Assembly (NCBI RefSeq): GCF_003287895.1
Contig: NZ_CP030280.1
Coordinates: 1,619,501 to 1,683,500 of the forward strand
Reading direction: 5' to 3'
DNA: 64,000 nucleotides
Source: Blautia argi
GTDB lineage: Bacteria > Bacillota > Clostridia > Lachnospirales > Lachnospiraceae
This document shows positions 24,113 through 35,829 of the stretch, piece by piece (the first letter of the stretch is position 1; each line of letters starts with the position of its first letter). The notes beneath the pieces are model-generated. The model was not told where the DNA came from. It was given only the letters and a program-made list of their open reading frames with translations, and ran no database searches. Position numbers and translations under genes: made by a program.

Positions 24113-24809
24113 ATGTCCTACGAATAACATAGCGGAAAGAATTACGGAAGAGTTAAATTGCGAAACCGTATTCAATATTCCCATCTTCGGCGGGATTCCG
24201 ATAGGAGAATCTGTAGTGGTTACCTGGATTATCATGGCGGTGCTTACCCTTCTGGCTATTGTGTTTGTCCGAAATCTGAAAGTGGAAAATCCGGGAAAGA
24301 AGCAGTTGGCGCTGGAAGCTTTTATAAGTTTTCTGGATAATTTCTTTACAGACATTCTGGGCAAAGAGGGCAGAAGATATATTCCTTATCTGATTTCCAC
24401 AGCTCTTTATATCGGAGTGGCGAACCTTATCGGTTTGCTTGGCTTTAAGCCCCCTACTAAGGATTTGAACGTAACGGCAGCTTTGTCACTTATGAGTCTT
24501 TTCCTGATTTATTATTCCGGCTTCCATAAAAAAGGTATGAAAGGATTTCTAAAAAGTTTTGCAGAACCTATGCCTTTGGTTACACCAATTAACATTATGG
24601 AAATTGCAATCCGTCCCATATCTTTGTGTATGCGGCTTTTTGGTAATGTAATTGGTTCCTTTGTTATTATGGAATTGCTGAAAACGGTAATGCCGGCGAT
24701 TTTGCCCATTCCGTTCAGTTTGTATTTTGATGTTTTTGACGGTCTGATTCAGACCTATGTATTTGTTTTTTTAACGTCCCTCTTTATAAAAGAGCAGATA
24801 GAAGAGTAA
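24113..24809 (+). CDS. atpB: ATP synthase Fo subunit a (frameshift right after the start as written)
   Basis: The Fo a-subunit has several membrane helices and the conserved half-channel region: PISLCMRLFGNVIGS holds the essential Arg near the C-terminal third, and the last helix ends in TYVFVFLTSLFI. The good ribosome binding site leads to ATG 24113, but that frame stops after four codons. Removing one C from CC at 24117-24118 gives M-S-T-NNIAERITEELNCETVFNIP, the expected N-terminus for this family. The frame from 24120 onward is intact. Because the operon is otherwise complete, a sequencing error is the simplest explanation. An internal GTG at 24216 has no ribosome binding site. Confidence 0.85.
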
Positions 24810-24836
24810 ATTCAAGAAGAAAAGGAGAAATGAATT

Positions 24837-25049
24837 ATGACAGCAGCAATCGGAGCAGCTATTGCAGTATTAACAGGTATTGGAGCAGGTATTGGTATCG
24901 GTATGGCAACCTCTAAGGCAGTAGAGGCTATTGCAAGACAGCCGGAGGCAGAGAGCAAAATCAGTAAAGCCCTTCTTTTAGGCTGTGCTCTTGCAGAGGC
25001 AACAGCCATTTACGGTTTCGTTATCGGTCTGTTAATTTTATTCTTATAA
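24837..25049 (+). CDS. atpE: ATP synthase Fo subunit c
   Basis: A 70-residue two-helix hairpin protein with a Gly-rich first helix ([17 protein letters not shown]), the polar loop ARQPEAE and the ion-binding Glu in [10 protein letters not shown]. The rotor ring translocates the coupling ion. The sodium-type ligands known from Ilyobacter (Gln in the first helix, Ser after the Glu) are replaced by Ile and Ala here, which argues for proton coupling; the Thr two residues after the Glu is kept. ATG 24837 follows AAAGGAG. Confidence 0.95.
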   Translation: MTAAIGAAIAVLTGIGAGIGIGMATSKAVEAIARQPEAESKISKALLLGCALAEATAIYGFVIGLLILFL

Positions 25050-25082
25050 TTCATCAATGAGAGAAAGGCAGGTGCAGGAAAG

Positions 25083-25583
25083 GTGCTGAAATTAGGTTGG
25101 GACCTTGTCTGGACGATTATAAACCTGATTGTTCTTTATCTTTTGATGAAAAAATTCCTTATCGGACCAGTTCTGGGAATTATGGAAAAAAGAAAGGCAC
25201 TCATTGAAAGCCAGCTTGACAATGCAAAGACCGTTCAGGAAAAGGCAGAGGAGTTAAAAGGGCAGTACGAACAGGCGCTTTCTTCTGCAAAAGAAGAATC
25301 TGTACAGATTATTGAAGATGCGAAGGCAGACGCAAGGCAGATGAGTGAGGGCATTGTGAAGAATGCAAATCTGCAGGCAGCAAAAATCATAGAAACAGCA
25401 AAGAATACTGCAGAGCAGGAAAGAGAAAATGCCATGCAGGGTGCAAAAGCGGAAATCGCAGGTTTGGCTATGGAAGCGGCAAAAAAGCTGCTTTTAGATG
25501 GCAGCAGCGAAAATGGAAACCGCATGCTCTATGATGAATTTTTAGCAAAAGCAGGTGATGCACATGACACAGACCTCCATTAA
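25083..25583 (+). CDS. atpF: ATP synthase Fo subunit b
   Basis: A 166-residue protein with one N-terminal membrane helix (LVWTIINLIVLYLLMKKFL) and a long charged coiled coil that forms the peripheral stalk. The start is GTG 25083, with AGG-type sequences just upstream. Its 3' end overlaps atpH. Confidence 0.95.
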   Translation: MLKLGWDLVWTIINLIVLYLLMKKFLIGPVLGIMEKRKALIESQLDNAKTVQEKAEELKGQYEQALSSAKEESVQIIEDAKADARQMSEGIVKNANLQAAKIIETAKNTAEQERENAMQGAKAEIAGLAMEAAKKLLLDGSSENGNRMLYDEFLAKAGDAHDTDLH

Positions 25584-26067
25584 TTACGCAAGAGTGCTTT
25601 ACGGGCTTTCCGTTTCTCCGGAGAGTATCAAAGAGGCAAAGGAAATTTTTGAAAAGACACCACAGCTTTTCCCTGTGCTGGAAAGCCCGGTGGTGCCCGT
25701 TTCACAGAAGGAAAAAGCCATAAAGAGAATTTTTGAGAAAAAGGTGGCGGATGTTATCTGTGTTCTTTGCAGACATCATCACGCAGAACTTTTATATGAG
25801 ATTTTTCAGGCATATCAGGAATATTATAACGAACAGAATCAGATTTTAAACGCAGAGCTTTCCTATGTGGTTCCGCCGTCCAAAGAGCAGTTGGAGGGAA
25901 TCGAGGCATTTTTAAATAAGAAATACGGAGCAAAGGCAGTGGCGTTTACATTAAAAGAAGAGAAAAGCCTGGTGGGAGGATTTGTCCTTCGGGTAAAAGA
26001 CCAGGAATTTGATTACAGCTTAAAAGGCCGTATCAATGCATTACAACAAAAATTAATCTGGAGGTGA
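25564..26067 (+). CDS. atpH: ATP synthase F1 subunit delta
   Basis: A 167-residue delta subunit: N-terminal helical bundle beginning [12 protein letters not shown] and a C-terminal segment with [21 protein letters not shown], the characteristic delta ending. It links the peripheral stalk to the top of F1. ATG 25564 (or 25558) lies inside atpF, giving coupled translation. Its stop at 26065-26067 overlaps the ribosome binding site of atpA. Confidence 0.95.
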   Translation: MTQTSINYARVLYGLSVSPESIKEAKEIFEKTPQLFPVLESPVVPVSQKEKAIKRIFEKKVADVICVLCRHHHAELLYEIFQAYQEYYNEQNQILNAELSYVVPPSKEQLEGIEAFLNKKYGAKAVAFTLKEEKSLVGGFVLRVKDQEFDYSLKGRINALQQKLIWR

Positions 26068-26072
26068 ACGGT

Positions 26073-27581
26073 TTGAGTTCAATCAATTCAGAAGAAATTA
26101 TTTCTATTCTGAAAGAAGAAATTGAAAATTTCGATACCAAAGCTGGCGTCCGGGAAGTAGGAAACGTCATCTGGGTAGGCGACGGAATTGCGACTGTTTA
26201 CGGGATTGACCATGCCATGTACGGCGAAATTGTAACCTTTGAAAATGGTGTTAAGGGAATGGTGCAGGATATCAAAAGAAATGAAATCGGTGTTATCATT
26301 TTCGGCAAGGACACAGGTATTAAGGAAGGTACAAAGGTTGCCCGTACTAAGAAAAAAGCAGGTATTCCTGTAGGAGAGGGATTTATCGGAAGAATCGTCG
26401 ATGCTCTGGGCGCTCCTATTGACGGCAAGGGTGAAATCAAGGCCCAGGACTACCGTCCAATCGAGCAGGAGGCGCCAGGAATTATTGACCGTAAGTCTGT
26501 ATCTGTGCCAATGGAAACCGGTATTCTTGCCATTGATTCCATGTTCCCAATCGGACGCGGACAGCGTGAGTTGATTATCGGTGACCGTCAGACAGGTAAA
26601 ACTTCTATTGCTGTAGATACAATTTTAAACCAGAAAGGCAAAAATGTGATTTGTATCTATGTAGCTATTGGTCAGAAGGCTTCTACAGTAGCTAAGTTGG
26701 TGGGAACTTTGGAAAAATACGGCGCTATGGAATATACCACGGTATTTTCCGCAACAGCAAGTGACTGTGCGCCTTTGCAGTACATTGTACCATATTCCGG
26801 TACAGCTCTTGCAGAATACTTTATGTATCATGGTAAAGACGTACTGATTGTATATGATGATTTATCCAAGCATGCAGTGGCTTACCGTGCGCTGTCCCTG
26901 CTTTTAGAGCGTTCTCCGGGACGTGAGGCTTATCCCGGCGATGTTTTCTATCTTCATTCCAGACTGCTGGAGCGTTCCAGCCGTTTGAGCGAGGAGGCAG
27001 GAGGTGGTTCCATTACAGCGCTGCCTATTATTGAAACACAGGCAGGAGATGTATCTGCTTACATTCCTACCAACGTTATTTCCATTACAGACGGACAGAT
27101 TTTCCTGGAAAGTGATTTATTTAACGCGGGTGTGCGTCCGGCAGTAAACGTAGGTCTTTCTGTATCCCGTGTAGGCGGTGCGGCACAGACAAAGGCAATG
27201 AAAAAAGCATCAGGAAGCATGCGTATTGATTTGGCACAGTACCGGGAAATGGAAGTATTTACCCAGTTTTCCTCTGACCTGGATGATGCAACAAAGGCAC
27301 AGCTTGATTATGGAAAATGTTTAATGGAGCTTTTAAAGCAGCCTCTTTGCAGACCTCTTGCTTCTCATGAACAGGTGATTACCCTGTGGGCAGTGACTCA
27401 TAAGGTTCTTACCGATATTCCGATAAAAGAGGTGAAGAAGTTCCAGATGGATATGCTGGAATATTTTGATACCAAATATCCGGAAATCAGAGAGGAAATC
27501 AATGGAAAGAAGGTGCTTTCCGAGGAACTTGGTAAGAAAATTTTGAAGGTAGCAGAGGAATTTAAGGACAGGAACAGGTGA
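26073..27581 (+). CDS. atpA: ATP synthase F1 subunit alpha
   Basis: A 502-residue alpha subunit with the P-loop GDRQTGKTS near residue 170 and the family signature [14 protein letters not shown] near residues 362-375. It binds non-catalytic nucleotide and forms the hexamer with beta. TTG 26073 is chosen as start because GGAGG (26060-26064) lies 8 nt upstream; the frame's GTG at 26064 overlaps that site. Confidence 0.97.
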   Translation: MSSINSEEIISILKEEIENFDTKAGVREVGNVIWVGDGIATVYGIDHAMYGEIVTFENGVKGMVQDIKRNEIGVIIFGKDTGIKEGTKVARTKKKAGIPVGEGFIGRIVDALGAPIDGKGEIKAQDYRPIEQEAPGIIDRKSVSVPMETGILAIDSMFPIGRGQRELIIGDRQTGKTSIAVDTILNQKGKNVICIYVAIGQKASTVAKLVGTLEKYGAMEYTTVFSATASDCAPLQYIVPYSGTALAEYFMYHGKDVLIVYDDLSKHAVAYRALSLLLERSPGREAYPGDVFYLHSRLLERSSRLSEEAGGGSITALPIIETQAGDVSAYIPTNVISITDGQIFLESDLFNAGVRPAVNVGLSVSRVGGAAQTKAMKKASGSMRIDLAQYREMEVFTQFSSDLDDATKAQLDYGKCLMELLKQPLCRPLASHEQVITLWAVTHKVLTDIPIKEVKKFQMDMLEYFDTKYPEIREEINGKKVLSEELGKKILKVAEEFKDRNR

Positions 27582-27585
27582 TAAA

Positions 27586-28479
27586 ATGGCAAGTGCAAAA
27601 GAGATACAAAGCCGTATGAAAAGTATCCAGGATACAATGAAAATTACCAGTGCCATGTACATGATTTCTTCATCAAAATTAAAAAGAGCCAGAAAAACTC
27701 TGGCAGATACAGAGCCTTATTTTTATTCTCTTCAGTCTGCCATAGGACGTGTTCTGCGTCATATGGATGATACAGAGCATAAATATTTTGATGAAAGATT
27801 GGAAATTGCGCCGGAGGATAAGAAAATCGGATACATTGTCGTTTCTGCAGATAAGGGGCTGGCAGGAGCCTATAACCACAATGTCTTTAAAATCGCAGAA
27901 GAATGTATGGAAAAAAATCACCATACCCAGCTTTTTGTTCTGGGTGAGGTGGGAAGACAGTATTTCTTTAAAAAAGACGTGGACGTGGATACGAATTTCC
28001 GTTTTACGGTGCAGAAGCCTACCATGCACAGAGCCAGGGTGATTTCCGAAAAGATGATTGCCATGTACCTGGAGGGTGAACTGGACGAGGTTCACATTAT
28101 CTATACCCGTATGGCAAATGCAGCCACCATGGTAGCTGAAAAGAAGCAGCTTTTGCCGCTGAAAAAAGCAGCCTTCAATACGTCCCTGCAGCAGCTTGTA
28201 GATATTCACCAGGAGGAAATCGAAATGGTTCCTTCTGCGGAAGAGGTGTTAAACAGCATTGTACCAAACTACCTGCGCGGTATGATTTACGGCTGTCTGG
28301 TAGAATCCTATGCCAGTGAACACAATTCCCGTATGATGGCCATGGACGCGGCAACTTCCAGTGCCAGGGACATGCTGAAGGATTTATCAATAAAATACAA
28401 CCGTGTGCGGCAAGCTGCCATAACCCAGGAAATTACAGAGGTTATCAGCGGCGCCAAAGCACAGAAAAAGAAACTGTAA
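27586..28479 (+). CDS. atpG: ATP synthase F1 subunit gamma
   Basis: A 297-residue central-stalk subunit: N-terminal helix with KSIQDTMKITSAMYMISSSKL and the C-terminal signature NSRMMAMDAATSSARDML and YNRVRQAAITQEITEV. It rotates within the alpha-beta hexamer. It starts 5 nt after atpA. Confidence 0.97.
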   Translation: MASAKEIQSRMKSIQDTMKITSAMYMISSSKLKRARKTLADTEPYFYSLQSAIGRVLRHMDDTEHKYFDERLEIAPEDKKIGYIVVSADKGLAGAYNHNVFKIAEECMEKNHHTQLFVLGEVGRQYFFKKDVDVDTNFRFTVQKPTMHRARVISEKMIAMYLEGELDEVHIIYTRMANAATMVAEKKQLLPLKKAAFNTSLQQLVDIHQEEIEMVPSAEEVLNSIVPNYLRGMIYGCLVESYASEHNSRMMAMDAATSSARDMLKDLSIKYNRVRQAAITQEITEVISGAKAQKKKL

Positions 28480-29886
<1,407 letters not shown>

Positions 29887-29915
29887 GAACGAGAAACAGT
29901 AAGGAGTGAAGGCAT

Positions 29916-30326
29916 ATGAATACATTTGGTTTAAATGTCATTGCCAGTGATAAGGATTTTTATCACGGCAGAGGAAAATCTATCTCACTCCCTGCAAAAG
30001 ATGGCGCTATCACCATACTGGCGCATCATGCAGATATGATGGTTGCCATTGTTCCGGGAGAAATGCGTATTCAGACAGAGGACGATACCTGGTATACAGC
30101 CATTGTAGGCGGCGGTTTTGCACAGATTATCAACAACCGTGTTACTGTGCTGGCAGACAGTATTGAAAGACCGGAGGATATTGACTTAAAACGTGCCCGC
30201 GATGCAAAGGAACGTGCAGAAGAGCAGCTTCGCCAGAAACAGAGTCTGCAGGAATATTATGTTTCTAAGGCCTCCCTGGCAAGAGCTATGGCTCGTATGA
30301 AGGCAGCAAGGGATAAAGGAATCTGA
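29916..30326 (+). CDS. atpC: ATP synthase F1 subunit epsilon
   Basis: A 136-residue epsilon subunit with an N-terminal beta sandwich (GAITILAHHADMMVAIVPG, the common LxxH motif) and a C-terminal two-helix domain that can inhibit ATP hydrolysis. It is the last gene of the operon. Confidence 0.95.
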   Translation: MNTFGLNVIASDKDFYHGRGKSISLPAKDGAITILAHHADMMVAIVPGEMRIQTEDDTWYTAIVGGGFAQIINNRVTVLADSIERPEDIDLKRARDAKERAEEQLRQKQSLQEYYVSKASLARAMARMKAARDKGI

Positions 30327-30365
30327 GAAGATTACAGCAGAATAAATAGAATCTGAAATAAGAAA

Positions 30366-30412
30366 AGACAGAGTCGTGCAAAAGCAGTGTGCGGCTCTAT
30401 CTTTCTACTTTT
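30366..30412 (+). terminator. Terminator of the atp operon
   Basis: AGACAGAGTCGTGC (30366-30379) pairs, partly by G-U, with GTGCGGCTCTATCT (30389-30402), followed by a T-rich stretch. Confidence 0.55.
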
Positions 30413-30491
30413 TGTGGGAGTGCGCTGTCACGGAATGCTATTACTCTGAATTATGCATTACATAGTAATTAGTTATAACGCCCTGTATGCA

Positions 30492-30520
30492 TTGACAAAG
30501 CCGGAAATAGTTGGTAGAAT
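30492..30520 (+). promoter_or_regulatory. Sigma-A promoter for ilvN-ilvC
   Basis: Consensus TTGACA (30492-30497) and TAGAAT (30515-30520) with exactly 17 bp between them. The ilvN start is 41 nt downstream. Confidence 0.7.
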
Positions 30521-30561
30521 GTCAACAAAAGTTAGCCAAAAAGCATGGAAGAAGGTGCTGT

Positions 30562-31080
30562 ATGAATAAAAGGATATTGTCCATTCTGGTTGAAAATACA
30601 GCCGGTGTACTGAGCCGGGTTTCCGGATTGTTCAGCCGCCGGGGATACAACATAGACAGTCTGTCAGCCGGTATTACCACGGATCCAAACTACACTCGTA
30701 TGACAGTGGTGTGCAAGGGAGATGAGCTGATTCTGGAGCAGATTACCAGACAGGTGGAGAAGTTGGAAGACGTACTTTCCGTAAAAGTCTTAAAGGACGG
30801 ACAGAGCGTAACCAGAGAGCTGATGCTGGTAAAGGTAAAGGTAACGCCTGAGCAGAGAGCCGGGGTTTCTGCCATTGTGGATATTTTCAGAGCCAATATT
30901 ATTGATGTGGGCAAAGAGTCCATGATTATCGAGCTTACAGGAAACAAATCAAAGCTGGAGGCATTTATTGATCTGCTGGACGGCTATGAGATTCTCGAAC
31001 TGGCAAGAACCGGTATTGCAGGTCTTTCCAGAGGGGCAGATGATATTTTTTATCCTTCCGATGAGGAGGAAGATTTTTAA
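30562..31080 (+). CDS. ilvN: Acetolactate synthase small (regulatory) subunit
   Basis: A 172-residue protein with an N-terminal ACT domain (ILVENTAGVLSRVSGLFSRRGYNIDSL) and the second conserved block (ELTGNKSKLEAFIDLLDGYEILELARTGIAGLSRG). It confers valine feedback control on the large subunit. No large-subunit gene (ilvB) is next to it, so its partner is encoded elsewhere. ATG 30562 is chosen over the longer frame because the upstream part overlaps the promoter. Confidence 0.95.
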   Translation: MNKRILSILVENTAGVLSRVSGLFSRRGYNIDSLSAGITTDPNYTRMTVVCKGDELILEQITRQVEKLEDVLSVKVLKDGQSVTRELMLVKVKVTPEQRAGVSAIVDIFRANIIDVGKESMIIELTGNKSKLEAFIDLLDGYEILELARTGIAGLSRGADDIFYPSDEEEDF

Positions 31081-31148
31081 CTTTATAGGAAAATTCGTTT
31101 ACAACCCGTTGCAGGCGGAAAATCTCGTAGCGAGATTATTTAACTTAG

Positions 31149-32216
<1,068 letters not shown>

Positions 32217-32244
32217 TTGGATTTTTGAGAAAATTGTGTAAAAG

Positions 32245-32294
32245 AACAGAGCTGCCGCAGAACCCCATAGATGGGCTGTGACAGCTCTGTTTTT
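32245..32294. terminator. Terminator between ilvC and the convergent lysR
   Basis: AACAGAGCTG (32245-32254) pairs with CAGCTCTGTT (32282-32291), followed by T5 on the plus strand. Confidence 0.7.
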
Positions 32295-33186
32295 AAGCAT
32301 TTTTTTTGCAAAAGTCTATAAATTCCTGAATAACAGGATTGGTCTGAGTATCTGCCAGATGGACAAAACCGATTTCCCGTTTGTGGATAGGAGCGGGAAG
32401 GGGGATTTCTACCAGTGTGCCCTCCTGCAGTTCTTTTTCCACGAACTGGCGGATTACGCAGGCAACCCCCAGTCCAATTTTGGTAAATTCAATAAGCAGA
32501 TCCATGGCAGAAACTTCCAGGACATTGCTGTTTTCAATGTGATGAAAAGCCAGATAATCATCAATATACTGTCGGGTGATGTTTTCCTTATCCATAAGCA
32601 TCAGGGCCGCAGTTCTTAAAATATCCTCCTTGGAATCTGTTCGCAGTGCCAGATTTTCCAGATAGCTGTTAGTGCTGACAAAAATATCTTCGATTTCTCC
32701 CAGAGTTTCAAAAGGAATATGATGCAGTCTTTCCGGTTTTCCGATAAGCCCCAGGTCGATTTTGTTTTCTTTCAGAAGCTGGAGCGTGTGGTTGGTGGAC
32801 TGACATTCAATAGTAATACGGATATGAGGGTGGGCGGCAATAAAGTCCTTTAAATAATCCAGAAGTACGTATTTGCAGAGGGTGGTGGATACACCAATGC
32901 GTAAATGTCCGATGCCCAGTTCATTGATTTTCTTAAGCTGCATTTCTCCAAGCTGAAGGGAATAAAAGGCCTTCTGCACATAGTCATAGAGAACCTCTCC
33001 TTCCTCTGTGAGATGTACCCCTCTGGAATTTCGGGAAAACAGAGTGACCTCCAGATTTTGTTCCAGTTTACGAATGGATTTGCTGATGGCAGGCTGGCTG
33101 ATATAAAGCTCTGCTGCGGCTTTTGAAATGTTTCCGGTATTTGCAACCGTGTAGAAAACTTTGTATAGGGAAAGATTCTGATCCAT
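32293..33186 (-). CDS. LysR-type regulator, probable regulator of leu genes
   Basis: A 297-residue LTTR with an N-terminal winged helix (FYTVANTGNISKAAAELYISQPAISKSIRKLE) and a C-terminal effector domain (HLRIGVSTTLCKY, DLGLIGKP). It is divergent from leuC with 125 bp between them, the standard arrangement for an LTTR controlling its neighbour. The ligand is unknown; a branched-chain intermediate such as isopropylmalate is a reasonable guess from context. Confidence 0.9.
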   Translation of the reverse strand: MDQNLSLYKVFYTVANTGNISKAAAELYISQPAISKSIRKLEQNLEVTLFSRNSRGVHLTEEGEVLYDYVQKAFYSLQLGEMQLKKINELGIGHLRIGVSTTLCKYVLLDYLKDFIAAHPHIRITIECQSTNHTLQLLKENKIDLGLIGKPERLHHIPFETLGEIEDIFVSTNSYLENLALRTDSKEDILRTAALMLMDKENITRQYIDDYLAFHHIENSNVLEVSAMDLLIEFTKIGLGVACVIRQFVEKELQEGTLVEIPLPAPIHKREIGFVHLADTQTNPVIQEFIDFCKKNA

Positions 33187-33311
33187 AAAAGTCTATCCTT
33201 TCTGTTGTGTTTATAAATTAAAGTTATGTCTGTCATGTTTTATATGTATTTCTATTATAGCAAAATATATGATAAAATGGCAATAGCAAAAACAGCAGGA
33301 GGTAAAGCTAT
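33187..33311. promoter_or_regulatory. Divergent lysR/leuC control region
   Basis: ATAAATTAAAGTTAT (33213-33227) is an inverted repeat of the T-N11-A type bound by LysR proteins, located close to the lysR start. The leuC site AGGAGG is at 33297-33302. Confidence 0.45.
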
Positions 33312-34580
33312 ATGGGAATGACAATGACACAAAAAATTCTGGCAGCCCATGCCGGATTAGATAAAGTAGAAGCAGGACAGTTAATAGAAGCAAATTTGGA
33401 TTTGGTGCTGGGAAATGATATTACTTCCCCGGTAGCCATTCATGAAATGGATAAAATGACAGTAGATACCGTGTTTGATAAGGACAAGGTGGCTTTGGTT
33501 ATGGATCACTTTATTCCGAATAAGGATATTAAATCAGCAGAACACTGCAAATGTGTGAGGGAATTTGCATGCCGCCACGAGATTACCAATTATTTTGATG
33601 TAGGGGAAATGGGAATTGAGCATGCTCTCCTTCCTGAAAAGGGATTGACTGTTGCAGGCGATGTGATTATCGGTGCAGATTCCCATACCTGTACTTATGG
33701 CGCTTTGGGTGCATTTTCCACAGGAGTGGGAAGCACGGATATGGCAGCAGGCATGGCAACCGGAAAAGCATGGTTTAAGGTTCCTTCTGCCATTAGGTTT
33801 AATCTGGTGGGAAAACCTGCGAAGTGGGTCAGCGGAAAAGATGTGATTTTACACATTATCGGTATGATTGGCGTAGACGGTGCGCTTTATAAATCTATGG
33901 AGTTTGTGGGGGAGGGCATTCAGAATTTGTCTATGGATGACCGTTTTACCATTGCAAATATGGCAATTGAGGCAGGAGGAAAAAATGGAATTTTCCCGGT
34001 CGATGATGTTGCTATTGAATACATGAAGGAACATTCCATGCGCCCATATACTGTATACGAGGCTGATGAGGATGCTGTATACGACGAGGAATACACCATT
34101 GATTTAAGTGCCTTGAAATCCACGGTGTCCTTTCCTCATCTTCCTTCAAATACCAGAGTGGTGGAAGAGCTTTCCGAAGAAGTAGCCATTGACCAGTCAG
34201 TCATTGGTTCCTGTACAAACGGCAGGATTGATGACCTGAGATGTGCTGCGGAAATTTTGAAGGGACGTAAGGTGAAAAAGGGCGTTCGCTGTATTGTGAT
34301 TCCGGCAACGCAGAAAATTTATCTTCAGGCAATGGAAGAGGGGCTTTTAAAAATCTTTATTGAGGCAGGTGCTGTGGTAAGTACTCCGACCTGCGGTCCG
34401 TGTCTGGGTGGTTATATGGGGATTCTGGCAGAGGGAGAGCGTTGTATTTCCACTACAAACCGGAATTTTGTAGGCCGCATGGGACATATAAAATCAGAGG
34501 TCTATCTGGCAAGCCCTGCAGTGGCAGCAGCCAGTGCCGTGACAGGGAAAATTTCTGTTCCGGAAGAATTAGGGTTATAA
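33312..34580 (+). CDS. leuC: 3-isopropylmalate dehydratase large subunit
   Basis: A 422-residue aconitase-family protein with the iron-sulphur ligands in the blocks GSCTNGR (Cys near residue 300) and [10 protein letters not shown] (two Cys near residues 360-363), plus [13 protein letters not shown]. With LeuD it isomerises 2- to 3-isopropylmalate. The 422-residue length fits the separate-subunit archaeal/clostridial type. It starts at ATG 33312, with AGGAGG upstream. Confidence 0.97.
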   Translation: MGMTMTQKILAAHAGLDKVEAGQLIEANLDLVLGNDITSPVAIHEMDKMTVDTVFDKDKVALVMDHFIPNKDIKSAEHCKCVREFACRHEITNYFDVGEMGIEHALLPEKGLTVAGDVIIGADSHTCTYGALGAFSTGVGSTDMAAGMATGKAWFKVPSAIRFNLVGKPAKWVSGKDVILHIIGMIGVDGALYKSMEFVGEGIQNLSMDDRFTIANMAIEAGGKNGIFPVDDVAIEYMKEHSMRPYTVYEADEDAVYDEEYTIDLSALKSTVSFPHLPSNTRVVEELSEEVAIDQSVIGSCTNGRIDDLRCAAEILKGRKVKKGVRCIVIPATQKIYLQAMEEGLLKIFIEAGAVVSTPTCGPCLGGYMGILAEGERCISTTNRNFVGRMGHIKSEVYLASPAVAAASAVTGKISVPEELGL

Positions 34581-34593
34581 GGAGGAGAGAAAG

Positions 34594-35082
34594 ATGAAGG
34601 CAAGCGGAAGTGTTTTTAAATATGGAGATAATGTAGATACTGATGTGATTATTCCTGCCAGATATCTGAATTCGTCAGACCCGGCAGAACTGGCAGAGCA
34701 TTGCATGGAGGATATTGACAGGGATTTTGTAAAAAAAGTAAAAAAAGGCGATATCATTGTGGCAGACAAAAACTTTGGCTGCGGCTCTTCCAGAGAACAT
34801 GCTCCGATTGCGATTAAGGCAGCAGGGGTAAGCTGTGTGATTGCAGAAACCTTTGCCAGAATTTTTTATCGCAATGCTATTAATATCGGTCTTCCTATTG
34901 TGGAGTGTCCGGAGGCGGCAAAAGGAATTCAAGCCGGAGATGAGGTAGAGGTGGATTTTGACAGTGGTATAATTACTAATAAGACCAGGGGGACTTCTTT
35001 TCAGGGACAGGCGTTCCCGGAATTTATGCAGAAAATTATTAAGGCGGAAGGTCTGGTAAATTATATTAATGGACAGAAGTAA
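34594..35082 (+). CDS. leuD: 3-isopropylmalate dehydratase small subunit
   Basis: A 162-residue swivel-domain subunit with [13 protein letters not shown] near the N-terminus and [19 protein letters not shown] in the middle, both diagnostic of LeuD. It lies 13 nt after leuC behind AAGGAGGAG. Confidence 0.97.
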   Translation: MKASGSVFKYGDNVDTDVIIPARYLNSSDPAELAEHCMEDIDRDFVKKVKKGDIIVADKNFGCGSSREHAPIAIKAAGVSCVIAETFARIFYRNAINIGLPIVECPEAAKGIQAGDEVEVDFDSGIITNKTRGTSFQGQAFPEFMQKIIKAEGLVNYINGQK

Positions 35083-35108
35083 GAAAAAACTTTAGAATTT
35101 ATAAAACA

Positions 35109-35147
35109 AGGGGATTGCTGTACAGAAACACAGCAGTCCTTTTTGTG
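35109..35147 (+). terminator. Terminator of leuCD
   Basis: AGGGGATTGCTGT pairs with ACAGCAGTCCT, followed by T5. The rest of the 371-bp gap from 35083 to 35453 holds the tRNA-Pro gene and the GntR promoter. Confidence 0.7.
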
Positions 35148-35175
35148 CTGGAATTTTTAAGAGGGATTTTGTAAC

Positions 35176-35207
35176 ATAAAAAGGTATCTGCATTTACAGA
35201 TACCTTT
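35176..35207 (-). terminator. Terminator of tRNA-Pro
   Basis: On the minus strand AAGGTATCTG and CAGATACCTT form a 10-bp stem with a short loop, followed by a T-rich tract. Confidence 0.75.
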
Positions 35208-35209
35208 AG

Positions 35210-35283
35210 TCGGGGCAACAGGATTTGAACCTGCGACCTCACGGCCCCCAGCCGTGCGCGCTACCAAGCTACGCCATACCCCG
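35210..35283 (-). tRNA. tRNA-Pro (GGG)
   Basis: The minus strand folds into a full cloverleaf of 74 nt. The acceptor CGGGGTA pairs with TGCCCCG, the anticodon stem CACGG/CCGTG encloses CTGGGGG (anticodon GGG), and the T arm carries GGTTCAAATCC. The CCA end is not encoded. Confidence 0.95.
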
Positions 35284-35356
35284 GAACGAATTATATTCTA
35301 TCAGATTTCATTGGAAAAATCAAGAACTTTTTTGGTGAAAATAAGTAGGATAGAAC

Positions 35357-35416
35357 TTGACATTTTGCCTGTGCGGTAATATGGTTAATTATATAAGTAA
35401 TGAACTATATAAGTAA
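35357..35416 (+). promoter_or_regulatory. Promoter and direct-repeat operator of the GntR/ABC operon
   Basis: TTGACA (35357-35362) and TATGGT (35380-35385) have a 17-bp spacing. Immediately downstream TATATAAGTAA occurs twice (35390-35400 and 35406-35416), 16 bp apart, a likely site for self-repression by the GntR protein. Confidence 0.55.
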
Positions 35417-35453
35417 CTGCATGAGAGTTTTAAAAGGCAGGAGGTGAGAAGTT

Positions 35454-35825
35454 GTGCAGGAATTGCTCAGTCAGGAAAAATCAATTTATATACAAATTAA
35501 AGAAATGATAGAAACCGATATTTTGAGAGATATTCTGCTGGAAGAGGAGCGGGTACCAAGTACCAATGAACTGGCAAAGCTCTATGCCATTAATCCGGCA
35601 ACAGCAGCAAAGGGGGTAAATTTGTTAGTGGACGAGGGAATTTTGTACAAAAAAAGAGGAATCGGCATGTTTGTGGCAGAAGGGGCAAAGAAAGCCATAC
35701 AAAAGAGAAGAAAAGAGAATTTTTTTAAAACTTATGTTCAGGGCATGCTGATAGAGGCAGCAAGTCTTGGCATTACAAAGGAAGACTTAATTGACATGAT
35801 CACAACAGAAATTGGGGAGGTTTAA
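35454..35825 (+). CDS. YtrA-type GntR regulator
   Basis: A 123-residue short GntR protein: winged helix with VPSTNELAKLYAINPATAAKGVNLLVDEG and only a short C-terminal tail, as in the YtrA subfamily. Such regulators usually repress the ABC transporter operon they head. GTG 35454 lies 8 nt after AGGAGG. It overlaps or abuts the ATPase gene. Confidence 0.9.
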   Translation: MQELLSQEKSIYIQIKEMIETDILRDILLEEERVPSTNELAKLYAINPATAAKGVNLLVDEGILYKKRGIGMFVAEGAKKAIQKRRKENFFKTYVQGMLIEAASLGITKEDLIDMITTEIGEV

Positions 35826-35829
35826 GTTT

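Noticed and set aside
24216..24809. atpB starting at the internal GTG 24216
   Set aside because: It lacks a ribosome binding site and would remove the conserved N-terminal segment, which is present just upstream in the same frame.
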